Shown here: piece by piece, positions 25,722-36,191 of the stretch
Position numbering within the stretch: position 1 is the stretch's first letter
Layout: every line of letters begins with the position of its first letter
Source: an uncultured Bacteroides sp.
Lineage (GTDB): Bacteria > Bacteroidota > Bacteroidia > Bacteroidales > Bacteroidaceae
DNA length: 64,000 nucleotides
Direction: 5' to 3'
Assembly: GCF_963677945.1 (NCBI RefSeq)
Contig: NZ_OY782578.1
Span: 930,001-994,000 of the forward strand
Translations under genes and position numbers: made by a program
Notes under the pieces: model-generated
Databases searched by the model: none
What the model saw: the letters and a program-made list of their open reading frames with translations, nothing else
Told to the model about the DNA's origin: nothing

Positions 25722-26735
25722 ATGAGCGAACAATTATATACAGCAAAAGATTTTAAGAGTGACCAGTATGTTCGTTGGTGTCCGGGTTGTGGTGATCATG
25801 CATTATTGAATTCATTACACAAGGCTATGGCTGAATTGGGTATTGCTCCTAATATGACAGCCGTTATTTCAGGTATTGGATGCTCTTCACGCTTACCTTA
25901 TTATATGAATACTTATGGCTTTCATACCATTCACGGACGTGCGGCAGCAATTGCTACCGGTGTGAAGGTTGCCAATCCGGATTTAACTGTTTGGCAGATT
26001 TCAGGTGATGGTGATGGATTGGCTATTGGTGGAAATCATTTTATTCATTCCATTCGCAGAAATGTCAATATCAATATAGTTCTTCTGAATAATCGTATTT
26101 ACGGTTTAACAAAAGGACAATATTCTCCAACTTCTCCTCGAGGATTTGTATCAAAATCGTCTCCTTATGGAACAGTGGAAGATCCTTTCCGCCCTGCAGA
26201 ATTAATATTTGGTGCAAGAGGTAAGTTCTTCGGAAGATGTGTGGATGTAGATGGCCCGTGTTCTATAGAAGTATTAACAGCTTCGGCTCGTCATAAAGGT
26301 GCTTCTGTTGTTGAGGTTCTGCAAAACTGTGTAATTTTCAATGATGGTTGTCATAGTGCTGTTGCTACCAAAGAAGGACGTGCAAAGAATGCAATTCATC
26401 TTAAGCATGGACAGCCTATGTTGTTTGGCGAAAACAATGAAAAAGGTTTGATGCAGGAAGGATTTGGTCTTAAAGTGGTGACTTTGGGCGAAAATGGTAT
26501 CACAGAAAAGGATATCCTTGTACATGATGCTCATTGTGAAGATAATACTCTTCATATGAAGCTTGCTTTAATGGAAGGTCCTGATTTTCCTGTTGCTTTG
26601 GGAGTAATCAGGGATGTTGAGGCTCTTAGCTATGAAGAATGTGTATATGCACAAATAAAAGACGTTCAGGCAAAGAAACCTACTCGCAAATTAGAAGATT
26701 TCTTACTTAGTGGTGAAACTTGGGAAATAAAATAA
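25722..26735 (+). CDS. korB: 2-oxoacid:ferredoxin oxidoreductase, beta subunit
   Basis: Thiamine-diphosphate-binding subunit (337 aa) partnering the preceding gene. WCPGCGDHALL carries cluster-type cysteines near the N-terminus. ISGDGDGLAIGGNHFIH and LLNNRIYGLTKGQYSPT form the ThDP/Mg site. It has no separate ferredoxin domain, as usual for the two-subunit form. It ends with a strong terminator 20 bp downstream. Confidence 0.92.
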   Translation: MSEQLYTAKDFKSDQYVRWCPGCGDHALLNSLHKAMAELGIAPNMTAVISGIGCSSRLPYYMNTYGFHTIHGRAAAIATGVKVANPDLTVWQISGDGDGLAIGGNHFIHSIRRNVNINIVLLNNRIYGLTKGQYSPTSPRGFVSKSSPYGTVEDPFRPAELIFGARGKFFGRCVDVDGPCSIEVLTASARHKGASVVEVLQNCVIFNDGCHSAVATKEGRAKNAIHLKHGQPMLFGENNEKGLMQEGFGLKVVTLGENGITEKDILVHDAHCEDNTLHMKLALMEGPDFPVALGVIRDVEALSYEECVYAQIKDVQAKKPTRKLEDFLLSGETWEIK

Positions 26736-26755
26736 TTTTCATCTCTAAATATAAT

Positions 26756-26796
26756 AAATATGGGCTACTCATTCGAGCAGCCCATATTTTTGTTTT
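26756..26796 (+). terminator. Terminator of korAB
   Basis: An 11-bp stem AAATATGGGCT (26756-26766) with AGCCCATATTT (26779-26789), followed by a T-rich run. Confidence 0.9.
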
Positions 26797-26882
26797 TTCG
26801 GGGTTCTATCTGAGACCTTTTTCAATATTCAGAGACTTTATTTTACTTGCTTTGATAATCTCCTTTCTTGAAACGGAATTTA

Positions 26883-27536
26883 TTATTCTTTTTCTCCGTA
26901 AGCTAAATCTCCGGCATCTCCTAATCCTGGAACAATATAAGAATGAGAATCAATTTCAGGGTCAACTGCTGCACACCAGATGGTTGTTTTATCTTCAGGA
27001 AAAACTCTTTCCACATATTCCAGAGCCTGCTTGCTTGCAATAATACATGCAACATGTATTTCTTCAGGGCAACCTTTTGTTAGCATAGCGCCATAGCTAA
27101 GCTCCAATGAGCTTCCGGTTGCAAGCATAGGATCGGTAATAATTAGTGTTTTTCCGGCAATTCTTGGAGAAGCAATATATTCAATGTTGATTTCAAACTT
27201 AAGCGCATCTTTGTACTTACGATAAGCCGAAACAAAAGCATTTTCTGCATTGTCGAAATAATTTAGGAATCCTTGATGAAAAGGAAGTCCTGCACGAAGG
27301 ATAGTACTGATAACGATCTTGTTATCCGGAGTGTTCGTCGGAGCAATACCCAGTGGTGTTTGAATGTTTTTGGTTGAGTAGGTAAACTCCTTACTCATCT
27401 CGTATGCCATAATCTCGCCGATGCGTTCAATATTGCGTCGGAAACGCAAACGGTCGTTTTGAACTTCTACGTTTCTTATTTCTGAAACGTACTGATTTAG
27501 GATGGAATTTGTTTCACCGAAATTGATAATTTTCAT
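26883..27536 (-). CDS. upp: Uracil phosphoribosyltransferase
   Basis: Pyrimidine salvage: uracil plus PRPP gives UMP. The 217-aa protein has the PRPP loop LIITDPMLATGSSL. The uracil-binding C-terminus IDSHSYIVPGLGDAGDLAYG is also clear. ILRAGLPFHQGFLNYF matches the family. It begins 19 nt after the deacetylase-like gene on the same strand, so they may share a transcript, although no functional link is known. Confidence 0.95.
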   Translation of the reverse strand: MKIINFGETNSILNQYVSEIRNVEVQNDRLRFRRNIERIGEIMAYEMSKEFTYSTKNIQTPLGIAPTNTPDNKIVISTILRAGLPFHQGFLNYFDNAENAFVSAYRKYKDALKFEINIEYIASPRIAGKTLIITDPMLATGSSLELSYGAMLTKGCPEEIHVACIIASKQALEYVERVFPEDKTTIWCAAVDPEIDSHSYIVPGLGDAGDLAYGEKE

Positions 27537-27555
27537 TGTTTTTTTATTAAATAAT

Positions 27556-28878
27556 TTATTGTTTGATTTGTTCTATCATTTTTGTATACATTTCCCTCCA
27601 TCCTTTCCAAAAACTATCTTCAGCTAATGAAGAATTGTGGAAAAGAGTTATGAAATCACCATTAACAGCTTTAACTTTTTTAGCAAGCTCTTTAATCTTT
27701 TCTAGTGCTTCCAGAGGATTCATATTGAAATCTCTATTCAAGGTAACATCCATAACTGCAGTTGGGTGAATGATAAGACTTGTTTCCTGTTCTTCTTCTA
27801 AATTATAGAACGGGAATGGAATACTTGTTCCTGCTCGGAATCCATACTGATTAGAATACAGGACTGAATAATCATCGTGAATGTCTGCACTCAGTAACTG
27901 TCTGAAAGTCTCAGGAAATCTAAAACGTAAGAAATGCTGCCTGCTAGCTTCAATTCTTCTGCTCAGAATTCTCTCAAGCTCCATTTTTTCTTCACAAAAC
28001 TGTAGGTTGTTGAATGCTGCTATGTACGAAGGATGAATATTTACCTCATGTTTTTCGGCTATCCTTCTTAACATTTTTTTGTAGCGTTTGGATGCGTAAA
28101 TATATCTACGGTCAAATTTACCGTAAGGTCCTACGTGCACAAAGAAAAGTCCCTTAACTCCAAGGTCTTGATAAAGCTGGAGAAGGAACTCGAAATTAAA
28201 ATATATATCTTCTTTTAAATGTAGAATGGTTAAAAGACGCTCTCTGAAAATAGAAAAATCCATTTTTATTAAGTCTTTCATCAGACAGAGTGCATTTAAG
28301 GCAAAACCTTTATTCCTGTAAAGATAAGGATGATCAATATCAATCGTAGGAATAAAACGGAATGATCGTGGCAAGAACTTGCATTCGGGATAAGCTTTAT
28401 GCAATTCAGTTTTGAGTGCATAAGCCCATTGATCAACTATGGGCTCTTCAATGCAGCCCATTTTATTTAAAATACTATTAGTGTATTGATATCGTCCGTG
28501 ATTGTCGAGTGTTGCTGAATGGTATTCCTCATATCGGGTAATTAAATAAAAAGCTGCCGCAAATAAATCAAAAGGAATATCTCCTTTTTCTTGTGAAAAG
28601 AAAGCTGGCATATTTTTCCAGAAAATAATGTTATAGATCTCTGTTTTTTCAGTACCTATATTATATAATAAGGAATGAGGAACAATCCAGATACCTTTAT
28701 TAAGATCTTCAGTAGAATAATTAATAGATGGTAATTGTGAATTGATAAATTCTTGTTTATTAGTGGAAAAAAAGAACTCAACTCCCAATATATCTTTGAA
28801 TATCCGGGAAAAAATATACTCCAATCTTGAGCTCTTTTTATGAGCAAATACTATTATCATTGCTTCCTTGCTTACCAA
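27556..28878 (-). CDS. Polysaccharide-deacetylase-like protein
   Basis: A 440-aa protein with a NodB-like fold signature: the first metal Asp pair in IPTIDIDHPYLY and a His-containing motif VNIHPSYIAA in the second half, flanked by LFFVHVGPYG. There is no signal peptide (N-terminus MVSKEAMIIVFAHKKS), so it may act in the cytoplasm or be only distantly related to secreted chitin/peptidoglycan deacetylases. Bacteroidota homologues next to upp or glycan genes are usually annotated only as polysaccharide deacetylase family. Substrate unknown. Confidence 0.75.
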   Translation of the reverse strand: MVSKEAMIIVFAHKKSSRLEYIFSRIFKDILGVEFFFSTNKQEFINSQLPSINYSTEDLNKGIWIVPHSLLYNIGTEKTEIYNIIFWKNMPAFFSQEKGDIPFDLFAAAFYLITRYEEYHSATLDNHGRYQYTNSILNKMGCIEEPIVDQWAYALKTELHKAYPECKFLPRSFRFIPTIDIDHPYLYRNKGFALNALCLMKDLIKMDFSIFRERLLTILHLKEDIYFNFEFLLQLYQDLGVKGLFFVHVGPYGKFDRRYIYASKRYKKMLRRIAEKHEVNIHPSYIAAFNNLQFCEEKMELERILSRRIEASRQHFLRFRFPETFRQLLSADIHDDYSVLYSNQYGFRAGTSIPFPFYNLEEEQETSLIIHPTAVMDVTLNRDFNMNPLEALEKIKELAKKVKAVNGDFITLFHNSSLAEDSFWKGWREMYTKMIEQIKQ

Positions 28879-29100
28879 TTTGCAAAATAACGAAAATTCT
28901 TTTAAATGAATCGCAATGTCTTCGTTAAATTGTTATGTAATTATAAAACGTATCTAATTAAAGAAAAATTTCTTTAATATGTTATTTCTTTCCAAATAAA
29001 GTATTACTTTTGTATTCGATTTACAAGGATTACTTGAAACCAAGGTAAAGTAGATTAAAATAGAGATATAGTATTACCAATTTAAATTAATTCAAAAGAA

Positions 29101-30708
29101 ATGGCAAACTTAGATTTAAGCAAGTATGGCATTGTAGGTGCAACTGAGATCCTACACAACCCATCTTACGAACAATTGTTCGTGGAAGAAACAAAAGCTG
29201 GTTTGGAAGGCTACGAAAAAGGTCAGGAAACAGAACTAGGCGCAGTTAATGTAATGACAGGTGTTTATACTGGTCGTTCTCCTAAAGATAAATTTTTCGT
29301 TAAAGACGCTACTACAGAAAATACTGTATGGTGGACTTCTGATGAATACAAGAATGATAACAAACCTCTTTCAACTGAAAGCTGGAATGTATTGAAAGGA
29401 ATCGTTACTAAAGAACTTTCTAGCAAGAAACTTTTTGTAATGGATACTTTCTGTGGTGCTAACGAAAACACTCGTTTGAAGATTCGTTTCATCATGGAAG
29501 TAGCTTGGCAGGCACATTTCGTTAAGAATATGTTCATCCGCCCAACTGAAGAAGAATTGGCGAACTATGGCGAACCTGATTTCGTTGTAATGAATGGTTC
29601 TAAAACTGACGCTGGTGAGAACTTTGCTGAACTAGGTTTGAACTCTAAAACTTTTGTAGTATTCAACTTGACTGAAAAAATTCAGTTGATCGGTGGTACT
29701 TGGTATGGTGGTGAAATGAAGAAAGGTATGTTCTCTTACATGAACTACTTACTTCCATTACAAGGTATGGCTTCTATGCACTGCTCTGCAAATACAAATA
29801 AAGATGGCGAAACTGCAATCTTCTTTGGTTTGTCAGGAACAGGTAAAACTACTCTTTCTACAGATCCAAAACGTGAATTGATCGGTGATGACGAACACGG
29901 ATGGGATGACGAAGGTGTATTCAACTTCGAAGGTGGTTGCTATGCTAAGGTTATTAACTTGAGCAAAGAAAACGAACCTGATATCTACGCAGCTATCAAA
30001 CGTGACGCTCTTCTTGAAAACGTTACTGTTGATGCTAATGGTAAAATCAACTTCGATGATAAATCAGTAACAGAAAACACTCGTGTTTCTTACCCTATCT
30101 ATCACATCGAAAACATCGTTAAGCCAGTTTCTAAGGCTCCTGCAGCTAAGAAGGTAATCTTCTTGTCAGCTGACGCATTCGGTGTTCTTCCTCCAGTATC
30201 TATCTTATCTCCAGAACAAACTCAATATTACTTTCTTTCTGGTTTCACTGCTAAATTAGCTGGAACAGAACGTGGTATTACTGAACCAACTCCAACATTC
30301 TCTTCTTGTTTCGGTGCAGCATTCCTTTCTTTACACCCAACAAAATATGCTCAGGAATTGGTTAAGAAGATGGATAAATCAGGTGCAAAAGCATACTTGG
30401 TTAACACTGGTTGGAATGGTACTGGTAAGAGAATCTCTATCAAAGATACAAGAGGTATTATCGATGCTATCCTTGATGGTTCAATCGACAAAGCTGAAAC
30501 TAAGACTATCCCTTACTTCTCTTTTGAAGTTCCAACAGCTCTTCCAGGTGTAGATCCTAAGATCTTAGATCCTCGTGATACTTATGCTGATGCAGCTCAA
30601 TGGGAAGAAAAAGCAAAAGATCTTTCTGCTCGTTTCATCAAGAACTTTGCTAAGTTCACAGGTAACGAAGCTGGTAAAGCATTAGTTGCTGCTGGTCCTC
30701 AACTTTAA
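29101..30708 (+). CDS. pckA: Phosphoenolpyruvate carboxykinase (ATP)
   Basis: Interconverts oxaloacetate plus ATP and PEP, CO2 and ADP. In Bacteroides it usually works in the carboxylating direction, leading to fumarate respiration and succinate. The 535-aa protein has the P-loop [11 protein letters not shown], the metal/active-site segment [19 protein letters not shown] and the N-terminal [12 protein letters not shown]. Codon use is strongly biased (frequent AAC, GGT, CGT), as expected for a highly expressed gene. A -7 box TACTTTTG (29005-29012) lies upstream. Confidence 0.97.
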   Translation: MANLDLSKYGIVGATEILHNPSYEQLFVEETKAGLEGYEKGQETELGAVNVMTGVYTGRSPKDKFFVKDATTENTVWWTSDEYKNDNKPLSTESWNVLKGIVTKELSSKKLFVMDTFCGANENTRLKIRFIMEVAWQAHFVKNMFIRPTEEELANYGEPDFVVMNGSKTDAGENFAELGLNSKTFVVFNLTEKIQLIGGTWYGGEMKKGMFSYMNYLLPLQGMASMHCSANTNKDGETAIFFGLSGTGKTTLSTDPKRELIGDDEHGWDDEGVFNFEGGCYAKVINLSKENEPDIYAAIKRDALLENVTVDANGKINFDDKSVTENTRVSYPIYHIENIVKPVSKAPAAKKVIFLSADAFGVLPPVSILSPEQTQYYFLSGFTAKLAGTERGITEPTPTFSSCFGAAFLSLHPTKYAQELVKKMDKSGAKAYLVNTGWNGTGKRISIKDTRGIIDAILDGSIDKAETKTIPYFSFEVPTALPGVDPKILDPRDTYADAAQWEEKAKDLSARFIKNFAKFTGNEAGKALVAAGPQL

Positions 30709-30738
30709 TAAAGTTACCCCCCTTTATATTTATAGAAC

Positions 30739-30780
30739 CAAAAGAGGGCAGTCTTGTATGAGATTGCCCTCTTTTCATTT
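30739..30780 (+). terminator. Terminator of pckA
   Basis: About 15-bp stem, 30740-30754 with 30761-30775 (AAAAGAGGGCA core, one G-T pair), followed by a T-rich tail. Confidence 0.85.
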
Positions 30781-30961
30781 TTATTGATTAGAAAAGACTT
30801 CAATTTATTAGTGCCTATCTTTAGTTGCTTTTGTGATAGATGAAAATTGTTTTATCTAAACTTATTTGATATTTCAGCAGTCTTACTTTATTGTTAGTTT
30901 TTACTTGTCTGGTTGTAAAGATAATACCTGCATTAACGGAAGTCTTAAAATCAATGCTATT

Positions 30962-31084
30962 TCAGGTTCTAATTTTCTGTTTGCTGAATGTTTTTACAAA
31001 GAAAGGTGTTTCAATAGCCAACTCATTGGGCAGATAAGCATCAATAATCCCTATTACCCGTTCGCAGATATGATCCAGTAGATG
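30962..31084 (-). pseudogene. Decayed ruvC fragment (Holliday-junction resolvase)
   Basis: On the minus strand the frame reads LLDHICERVIGIIDAYLPNE followed by LAIETPFFVK. This resembles the RuvC segment ...[26 protein letters not shown] around the second catalytic acidic residue (Glu before TPFF here). After about KTFSKQKIRT it hits a stop, and a shifted frame continues with KLEPEIALIL, reminiscent of KLGRAQGVAM. There is no N-terminal domain, start or C-terminus, so it is a relic. It lies between the terminators of pckA and typA. The whole 445-bp gap 30709-31153 has no other gene. The assignment is by eye and needs a search. Confidence 0.6.
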
Positions 31085-31099
31085 TTTTTGAATAAAGAA

Positions 31100-31130
31100 A
31101 AAGCCTGAAAGAAAACTTCCAGGCTTTATT
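31100..31130 (-). terminator. Terminator of typA
   Basis: AAAGCCTG (31100-31107) with CAGGCTTT (31120-31127), 27 bp beyond the typA stop. On the minus strand it is followed by a T-rich tract. Confidence 0.75.
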
Positions 31131-31153
31131 ATGTGGATTGATTCTTGAACCAA

Positions 31154-32953
31154 TTATGATCTTGAACTACGTTTGCGTTCATTTTCATCTAAGATGACCT
31201 TACGCATACGCATGTGTTTAGGAGTGATTTCTACATATTCGTCTTCCTTGATATATTCCAACGCTTCTTCAAGTGAGAAAACAATAGGAGGAATAATTCT
31301 GGCTTTATCATCAGTACCGGAAGCACGAGTATTAGTCAGTTTCTTTGATTTGGTTACATTAACCACAAGGTCGTTGTCTTTGCAGTGCTCACCAACAACT
31401 TGTCCGGCATATACTTCTTCCTGAGGGAAGATAAAGAACTTACCACGATCCTGAAGTTTGTCGATTGCATAAGCAAATGCTGTACCTGCTTCCATTGCAA
31501 CAATAGAACCGTTGGTACGACGTTCGATTTCTCCCTTGTGTGGTTGATATTCTTTGAAGCGGTGTGCCATGATAGCTTCTCCGGCAGATGCAGTCAGTAC
31601 GTTGGTACGTAAACCGATGATACCGCGTGAAGGCATATCAAATGTCATATTAATACGTTCGCCGTTATTTTCCATAGAAGTCATTTCGCCCTTTCTACGA
31701 GTAACCATATCAATAATCTTACTTGAATATTCTTCAGTAACATTGATTGTAAGTTCTTCAATAGGTTCACATCTTCTTCCATCAATTTCTTTATAGATAA
31801 CCTGTGGTTGTCCTACCTGAAGTTCATATCCTTCACGGCGCATAGTTTCGATCAGGACAGACAAGTGAAGTACACCACGACCAAATACTAACCATTTATC
31901 AGAAGTTTCACTTTTTTGAACACGAAGAGCAAGGTTCTTATCCAACTCTTTTTCCAAGCGGTCGTTAATGTGACGAGATGTTACATATTTACCATCTTTT
32001 CCAAAGAAAGGAGAATCATTGATTGTGAAGAGCATACTCATAGTTGGCTCGTCGATAGCAATTGGTTTCAATGGCTCAGGATTCTCAATATCACAGATTG
32101 AATCACCGATATCAAAATTTTCTATACCTATCAATGCACAAATATCACCGGAAGAGACTTCTGTTGTTTTAGCACGTCCAAGTCCTTCGAATACATGTAC
32201 CTCTTTAATTTTTGATTTAACAATGGAACCGTTTCTTTTCACCAAAGATACAGCCATGTTTTCTGTTAATGTACCACGGTGAATACGACCAATGGCAATA
32301 CGTCCTGTAAATGAAGAATAATCCAGTGATGTGATTAACATCTGAGGAGTTCCTTCTAAAAATTCAGGAGCTGGAATATTTTCAACGATGCAATCCAATA
32401 AAGGAAGTATGTTGTCAGTTGGCTGTTGCCAGTCTTCGCTCATCCATCCGTTCTTTGCAGAACCATAGATAACCGGGAAGTTTAACTGTTCTTCTGTTGC
32501 ATCAAGGCTACACATTAAATCGAATACCATTTCGTGAACTTCTTCAGGACGGCAGTTTGGTTTATCAACCTTGTTAATACAAACAACAGGTTTCAAACCG
32601 ATTTCAAGTGCTTTTTGAAGAACGAAACGTGTTTGAGGCATTGGGCCTTCAAAAGCATCAACCAATAATACACATCCGTCAGCCATATTAAGCACACGCT
32701 CAACTTCACCACCGAAGTCAGAGTGTCCCGGAGTATCAATAATGTTGATTTTTGTTCCTTTATAATTGATGGAAACGTTCTTTGAAAGAATTGTTATACC
32801 TCTTTCTCGTTCGAGGTCATTGTTATCCAGAATTAATTCACCACTTGTTTGATTGTCGCGGAACAAGTGTCCGGCTAAAAGCATCTTGTCGACTAAAGTC
32901 GTTTTCCCATGGTCAACATGGGCAATAATTGCAATGTTTCTAATATTTTGCAT
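31154..32953 (-). CDS. typA: Translational GTPase TypA/BipA
   Basis: Ribosome-associated GTPase of the EF-G superfamily, involved in 50S assembly and stress or cold adaptation. The 599-aa protein has G1 [16 protein letters not shown]2 RGITI, G3 [11 protein letters not shown] and G4 NKVD, followed by beta-barrel, EF-G III/V-like and TypA-specific C-terminal domains ([14 protein letters not shown]). A -7 box (minus TACCTTTG, 32974-32981) lies only ~20 bp before the ATG, implying a very short leader. Confidence 0.96.
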   Translation of the reverse strand: MQNIRNIAIIAHVDHGKTTLVDKMLLAGHLFRDNQTSGELILDNNDLERERGITILSKNVSINYKGTKINIIDTPGHSDFGGEVERVLNMADGCVLLVDAFEGPMPQTRFVLQKALEIGLKPVVCINKVDKPNCRPEEVHEMVFDLMCSLDATEEQLNFPVIYGSAKNGWMSEDWQQPTDNILPLLDCIVENIPAPEFLEGTPQMLITSLDYSSFTGRIAIGRIHRGTLTENMAVSLVKRNGSIVKSKIKEVHVFEGLGRAKTTEVSSGDICALIGIENFDIGDSICDIENPEPLKPIAIDEPTMSMLFTINDSPFFGKDGKYVTSRHINDRLEKELDKNLALRVQKSETSDKWLVFGRGVLHLSVLIETMRREGYELQVGQPQVIYKEIDGRRCEPIEELTINVTEEYSSKIIDMVTRRKGEMTSMENNGERINMTFDMPSRGIIGLRTNVLTASAGEAIMAHRFKEYQPHKGEIERRTNGSIVAMEAGTAFAYAIDKLQDRGKFFIFPQEEVYAGQVVGEHCKDNDLVVNVTKSKKLTNTRASGTDDKARIIPPIVFSLEEALEYIKEDEYVEITPKHMRMRKVILDENERKRSSRS

Positions 32954-33148
32954 ATAGGTAAGTAATTTGGCCGCAAAGGTACGACAAAATATCGGAACTT
33001 GTATATTAATTGATGTAAAAGCAACAGCTAACTCCCTGAAAAATGATGTATTAATGGAAAAAACTGAGTTTTAAAGTTAAAATAGGTTGGTTTAAAGAAA
33101 GTTATTAATAAAAAAGTCACTAAACTTATTAATTATTTGATTTAAAGC

Positions 33149-33179
33149 TTTGTGGAATAGAAGATAATATCTATCTTTG
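33149..33179 (+). promoter_or_regulatory. Promoter of rpsO
   Basis: TTTG (33149-33152), 19 bp, TATCTTTG (33172-33179): a perfect match in both boxes and spacing. Confidence 0.8.
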
Positions 33180-33221
33180 CACGCTCAAAGAAATATTTTA
33201 TATATAAAAAATCTAAGAATT

Positions 33222-33491
33222 ATGTATTTAGATGTAGCTAAAAAACAAGAAATCTTTGAAAAGTACGGAAAGTCTAACACTGATACTGGGTCACCTGAAT
33301 CTCAGATAGCATTGTTCTCATACCGTATTTCTCACCTGACTGAGCACCTTAAGCTCAACAGAAAAGATTATACCACAGAGAGATCATTAACTATTTTGGT
33401 AGGTAAACGTCGTAAATTACTTAACTACCTTAAAAACAATGATATCGAAAGATATCGTGCTATTGTTAAGACTCTCGGATTAAGAAAGTAA
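33222..33491 (+). CDS. rpsO: Ribosomal protein S15
   Basis: An 89-residue 30S subunit protein binding 16S rRNA and needed for the central domain. The start at MYLDVAKKQEIFEKYG fits the family; a longer reading from 33177 would run through the promoter and is rejected. Hallmarks are DTGSPESQIALFSYRI, HLKLNRKDYTTERSL, VGKRRKLLNYL. It is a single gene with its own promoter and terminator. Confidence 0.97.
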   Translation: MYLDVAKKQEIFEKYGKSNTDTGSPESQIALFSYRISHLTEHLKLNRKDYTTERSLTILVGKRRKLLNYLKNNDIERYRAIVKTLGLRK

Positions 33492-33510
33492 TTTCTTACG
33501 AAAGTATTGT

Positions 33511-33550
33511 CAAGGTCGTTTCCTCTATAGGAGACGACCTTGTTTTTTTC
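33511..33550 (+). terminator. Terminator of rpsO
   Basis: Stem CAAGGTCGT (33511-33519) with ACGACCTTG (33534-33542) followed by T7. Confidence 0.9.
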
Positions 33551-33663
33551 TCCCTCCCCCATAATCTTTAAAAATATTGGGAACAAAGTCCTTTTCTGCG
33601 TGTTATTCTATATGTTCTTAATAAAAGGTTATTTATTGATCATGATAATTTCTTAGAAAACCC

Positions 33664-33694
33664 TTTTATTTGATTAAAGATTTATCTATTTTTG
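33664..33694 (+). promoter_or_regulatory. Putative promoter of the XRE-cupin/ligase pair
   Basis: TATTTTTG (33687-33694) matches the -7 box. TTTT (33664-33667) is a one-mismatch -33 box at 19-bp spacing. Confidence 0.45.
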
Positions 33695-33732
33695 CCGATA
33701 ATTGATAATGAATTAATATATTAAGAGAATAT

Positions 33733-34308
33733 ATGGACAATAGTAAAATTGTAGGAGAGAAGATTAAAGCACTTCGTGAATCAAAAGAAATAAGTATTGA
33801 AGACTTGGCTGAACGTTCTGGTTTAGCGGTTGAGCAAATTGAACGTATTGAAAATAATATAGATATACCTTCATTGGCGCCACTGATCAAAATCGCACGT
33901 GTGCTGGGAGTACGTCTAGGTACATTCCTTGATGATATGACAGATGAAGGACCGGTGCTTTGTCGCAAGAAAGAGGCTTCTGATACCATTAGCTTCTCTA
34001 ACAATGCTGTTCGTTCCCGCAAACATATGGAATACCATTCCCTTTCAAAATCGAAAGCTGATCGCCATATGGAACCTTTCATTATCGATGTTGCCGAAAG
34101 TTCGGATAATGAATTTATTCTTTCTTCTCATGAAGGTGAAGAATTCATTATGGTTATGGAAGGAACAATGGAAATTAACTATGGAAAGAACACGTATGTA
34201 CTTGAAGAAGGAGATAGCATTTATTATGATTCTATTGTTCCTCACCACGTGCATGCTTTTGAAGGGCAAGCTGCTAAAATATTAGCCGTAATCTATACTC
34301 CTATTTAA
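33733..34308 (+). CDS. XRE-family transcriptional regulator with C-terminal cupin domain
   Basis: The 191-aa protein has an N-terminal helix-turn-helix (residues ~8-62; ESKEISIEDLAERSGLAVEQ) and a C-terminal cupin (HEGEEFIMVMEGTMEINYG, YYDSIVPHHVHAFEG) that could bind a small ligand or metal. It lies 16 bp upstream of an acyl-CoA ligase gene on the same strand, so it probably regulates that operon in response to an acid or acyl-CoA (inference). Confidence 0.9.
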   Translation: MDNSKIVGEKIKALRESKEISIEDLAERSGLAVEQIERIENNIDIPSLAPLIKIARVLGVRLGTFLDDMTDEGPVLCRKKEASDTISFSNNAVRSRKHMEYHSLSKSKADRHMEPFIIDVAESSDNEFILSSHEGEEFIMVMEGTMEINYGKNTYVLEEGDSIYYDSIVPHHVHAFEGQAAKILAVIYTPI

Positions 34309-34324
34309 TACATAATACACATCT

Positions 34325-35974
34325 ATGCAGTTATTTGACAGAACCTTGGGGCAGTGGCTGGAGCACTGGGCTGAGGTAACTCCCGATAAGGAATACATTG
34401 TTTATTCCGACAGAAACTTACGCTTTACCTGGAAGCAATTTAATGATCGTGTTGATGAAATGGCAAAGGGGCTTCTTTCTATTGGCGTAACCAAAGGTTC
34501 GCATGTAGGAATCTGGGCGACTAATGTGCCCGACTGGCTTACATATCTTTATGCCTGTGCCAAAATTGGTGCCATATATGTTACGGTTAATACCAATTAT
34601 AAGCTGTCTGAATTGGAATATCTTTGCAAAAATTCAGATATGCACACATTATGCATTACCAACGGCGACAGAGACAGCGACTTTGTGGACATGGTCTATA
34701 AAATGTTGCCGGAACTAAAAACTTGCCAACGTGGACATCTGGAGAGCAAGCATTTTCCTGAAATGAAGAACGTGGTTTATATTGGTCAGGAAAAGTTGCG
34801 CGGAATGTATAATTCACAGGAAATACTTCTTCTTGGACGTAATATTGACAACAGCGGTCTGGATGAAGCTAAAAAGCAGGTTAATTGTCATGATGTTGTG
34901 AATATGCAGTATACCTCCGGTACTACTGGTTTCCCAAAAGGGGTTATGCTTTCTCATCATAATATTGCAAACAATGGCTATCTAACCGGTGAACATATGA
35001 AGTTTACGGCCGATGATAAGCTTTGTTGCTGTGTACCTCTGTTTCACTGTTTTGGGGTAGTACTTGCATCAATGAATGTGTTAACACATGGATGTACACA
35101 AGTAATGGTAGAGCGTTTTGATCCGTTGGTTGTGCTTGCTTCTATTCATAAAGAAAGGTGTACAGCTGTTTACGGTGTACCAACAATGTTCATTGCCGAA
35201 CTCCATCATCCTATGTTCGATATGTTCGATCTTACTTCGCTTCGTACAGGTATTATGGCCGGATCACTCTGTCCAGTGGAACTAATGAAGCAGGTGCAAG
35301 AGAAAATGTATATGAAGGTTACAAGCGTTTACGGTCTTACAGAGACGTCGCCCGGTATGACTCAAACCCGAATAGACGATTCCTTTGAAGCCAGATGTAA
35401 AACTGTAGGTTATGAATTCGAATTTACAGAAGTAAAAGTTCTCGATCCTGAAACAGGTGAAGAGTGTCCAGTTGGTGTTCAAGGTGAAATGTGCAATCGT
35501 GGTTATAATACAATGAAAGGATATTATAAGAATCCCGGAGCAACTGCAGAGGTTATCGATAAGAATGGATTCCTTCATTCCGGAGATCTTGGAATAAAAG
35601 ACGAGGATGGTAATTACCGTATTACAGGTCGTATTAAGGATATGATTATTCGTGGAGGTGAAAATATTTATCCTCGTGAAATAGAAGAGTTCTTATATAA
35701 ACTTCCAGGAGTGAAAGATGTACAGGTTGCCGGAGTACCATCTGAAAAGTATGGTGAAGAGGTAGGTGCATTTATTATTCTTCACGAAGGTGTTGATATG
35801 CAGACATCTGATGTTCGTGAATATTGCAAGGATAAAATATCAAGATATAAGATACCTAAATATGTATTCTTTATCAACGAATTCCCAATGACGGGAAGTG
35901 GTAAGATTCAGAAGTTTAAGCTGAAAGAAATGAGCTTAAAGCTTTGTGAAGAACAAGGAATTCAAATTATCTAA
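34325..35974 (+). CDS. AMP-dependent acyl-CoA synthetase (fatty-acid-CoA-ligase type)
   Basis: Activates a carboxylic acid with ATP and CoA. The 549-aa protein carries the P-loop-like [27 protein letters not shown], the hinge [21 protein letters not shown], and the C-terminal catalytic Lys in [13 protein letters not shown]. It has no signal peptide and acts in the cytoplasm. Chain length or substrate cannot be told; medium/long-chain fatty acids or aromatic acids are possible. It forms a two-gene operon with the XRE-cupin regulator. Confidence 0.9.
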   Translation: MQLFDRTLGQWLEHWAEVTPDKEYIVYSDRNLRFTWKQFNDRVDEMAKGLLSIGVTKGSHVGIWATNVPDWLTYLYACAKIGAIYVTVNTNYKLSELEYLCKNSDMHTLCITNGDRDSDFVDMVYKMLPELKTCQRGHLESKHFPEMKNVVYIGQEKLRGMYNSQEILLLGRNIDNSGLDEAKKQVNCHDVVNMQYTSGTTGFPKGVMLSHHNIANNGYLTGEHMKFTADDKLCCCVPLFHCFGVVLASMNVLTHGCTQVMVERFDPLVVLASIHKERCTAVYGVPTMFIAELHHPMFDMFDLTSLRTGIMAGSLCPVELMKQVQEKMYMKVTSVYGLTETSPGMTQTRIDDSFEARCKTVGYEFEFTEVKVLDPETGEECPVGVQGEMCNRGYNTMKGYYKNPGATAEVIDKNGFLHSGDLGIKDEDGNYRITGRIKDMIIRGGENIYPREIEEFLYKLPGVKDVQVAGVPSEKYGEEVGAFIILHEGVDMQTSDVREYCKDKISRYKIPKYVFFINEFPMTGSGKIQKFKLKEMSLKLCEEQGIQII

Positions 35975-35995
35975 TAGTTAGAACATAGCTTTTTT

Positions 35996-36040
35996 GTCCC
36001 GGCCAATAACAGGAGTTTTTGGTCGGGACTTCTTTTTTCT
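35996..36040 (+). terminator. Terminator of the regulator/ligase operon
   Basis: GTCCCGGCCA (35996-36005) with TGGTCGGGAC (36020-36029), one wobble pair, followed by a T-rich run. Confidence 0.88.
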
Positions 36041-36125
36041 TAGCCTTTGATATTCTCTTTTTTGCTAAAAGGAAATAAAAGAAAGTATAAAGAGATGAGT
36101 ATCATACTTAAAAAATCCGAATACC

Positions 36126-36157
36126 TTTGTTGCACTATTTAGAAAACCTTATCTTTG
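36126..36157 (+). promoter_or_regulatory. Promoter of ahcY
   Basis: TTTG (36126-36129), 20 bp, TATCTTTG (36150-36157). The leader would be only ~28 nt, which leaves no room for an SAH riboswitch. Confidence 0.78.
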
Positions 36158-36191
36158 CCAAATTAATTTAATAAACTAATTATATTTTAGT

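Noticed and set aside
26720-27043. 107-codon + strand ORF overlapping upp
   Set aside because: It begins inside korB, runs through a terminator and is antisense to upp.
30866-31081. 71-codon + strand ORF
   Set aside because: It is antisense to the ruvC relic, with no matching family and no plausible ribosome site.
36158-36191. SAH riboswitch before ahcY
   Set aside because: The promoter leaves a leader of about 28 nt, too short.
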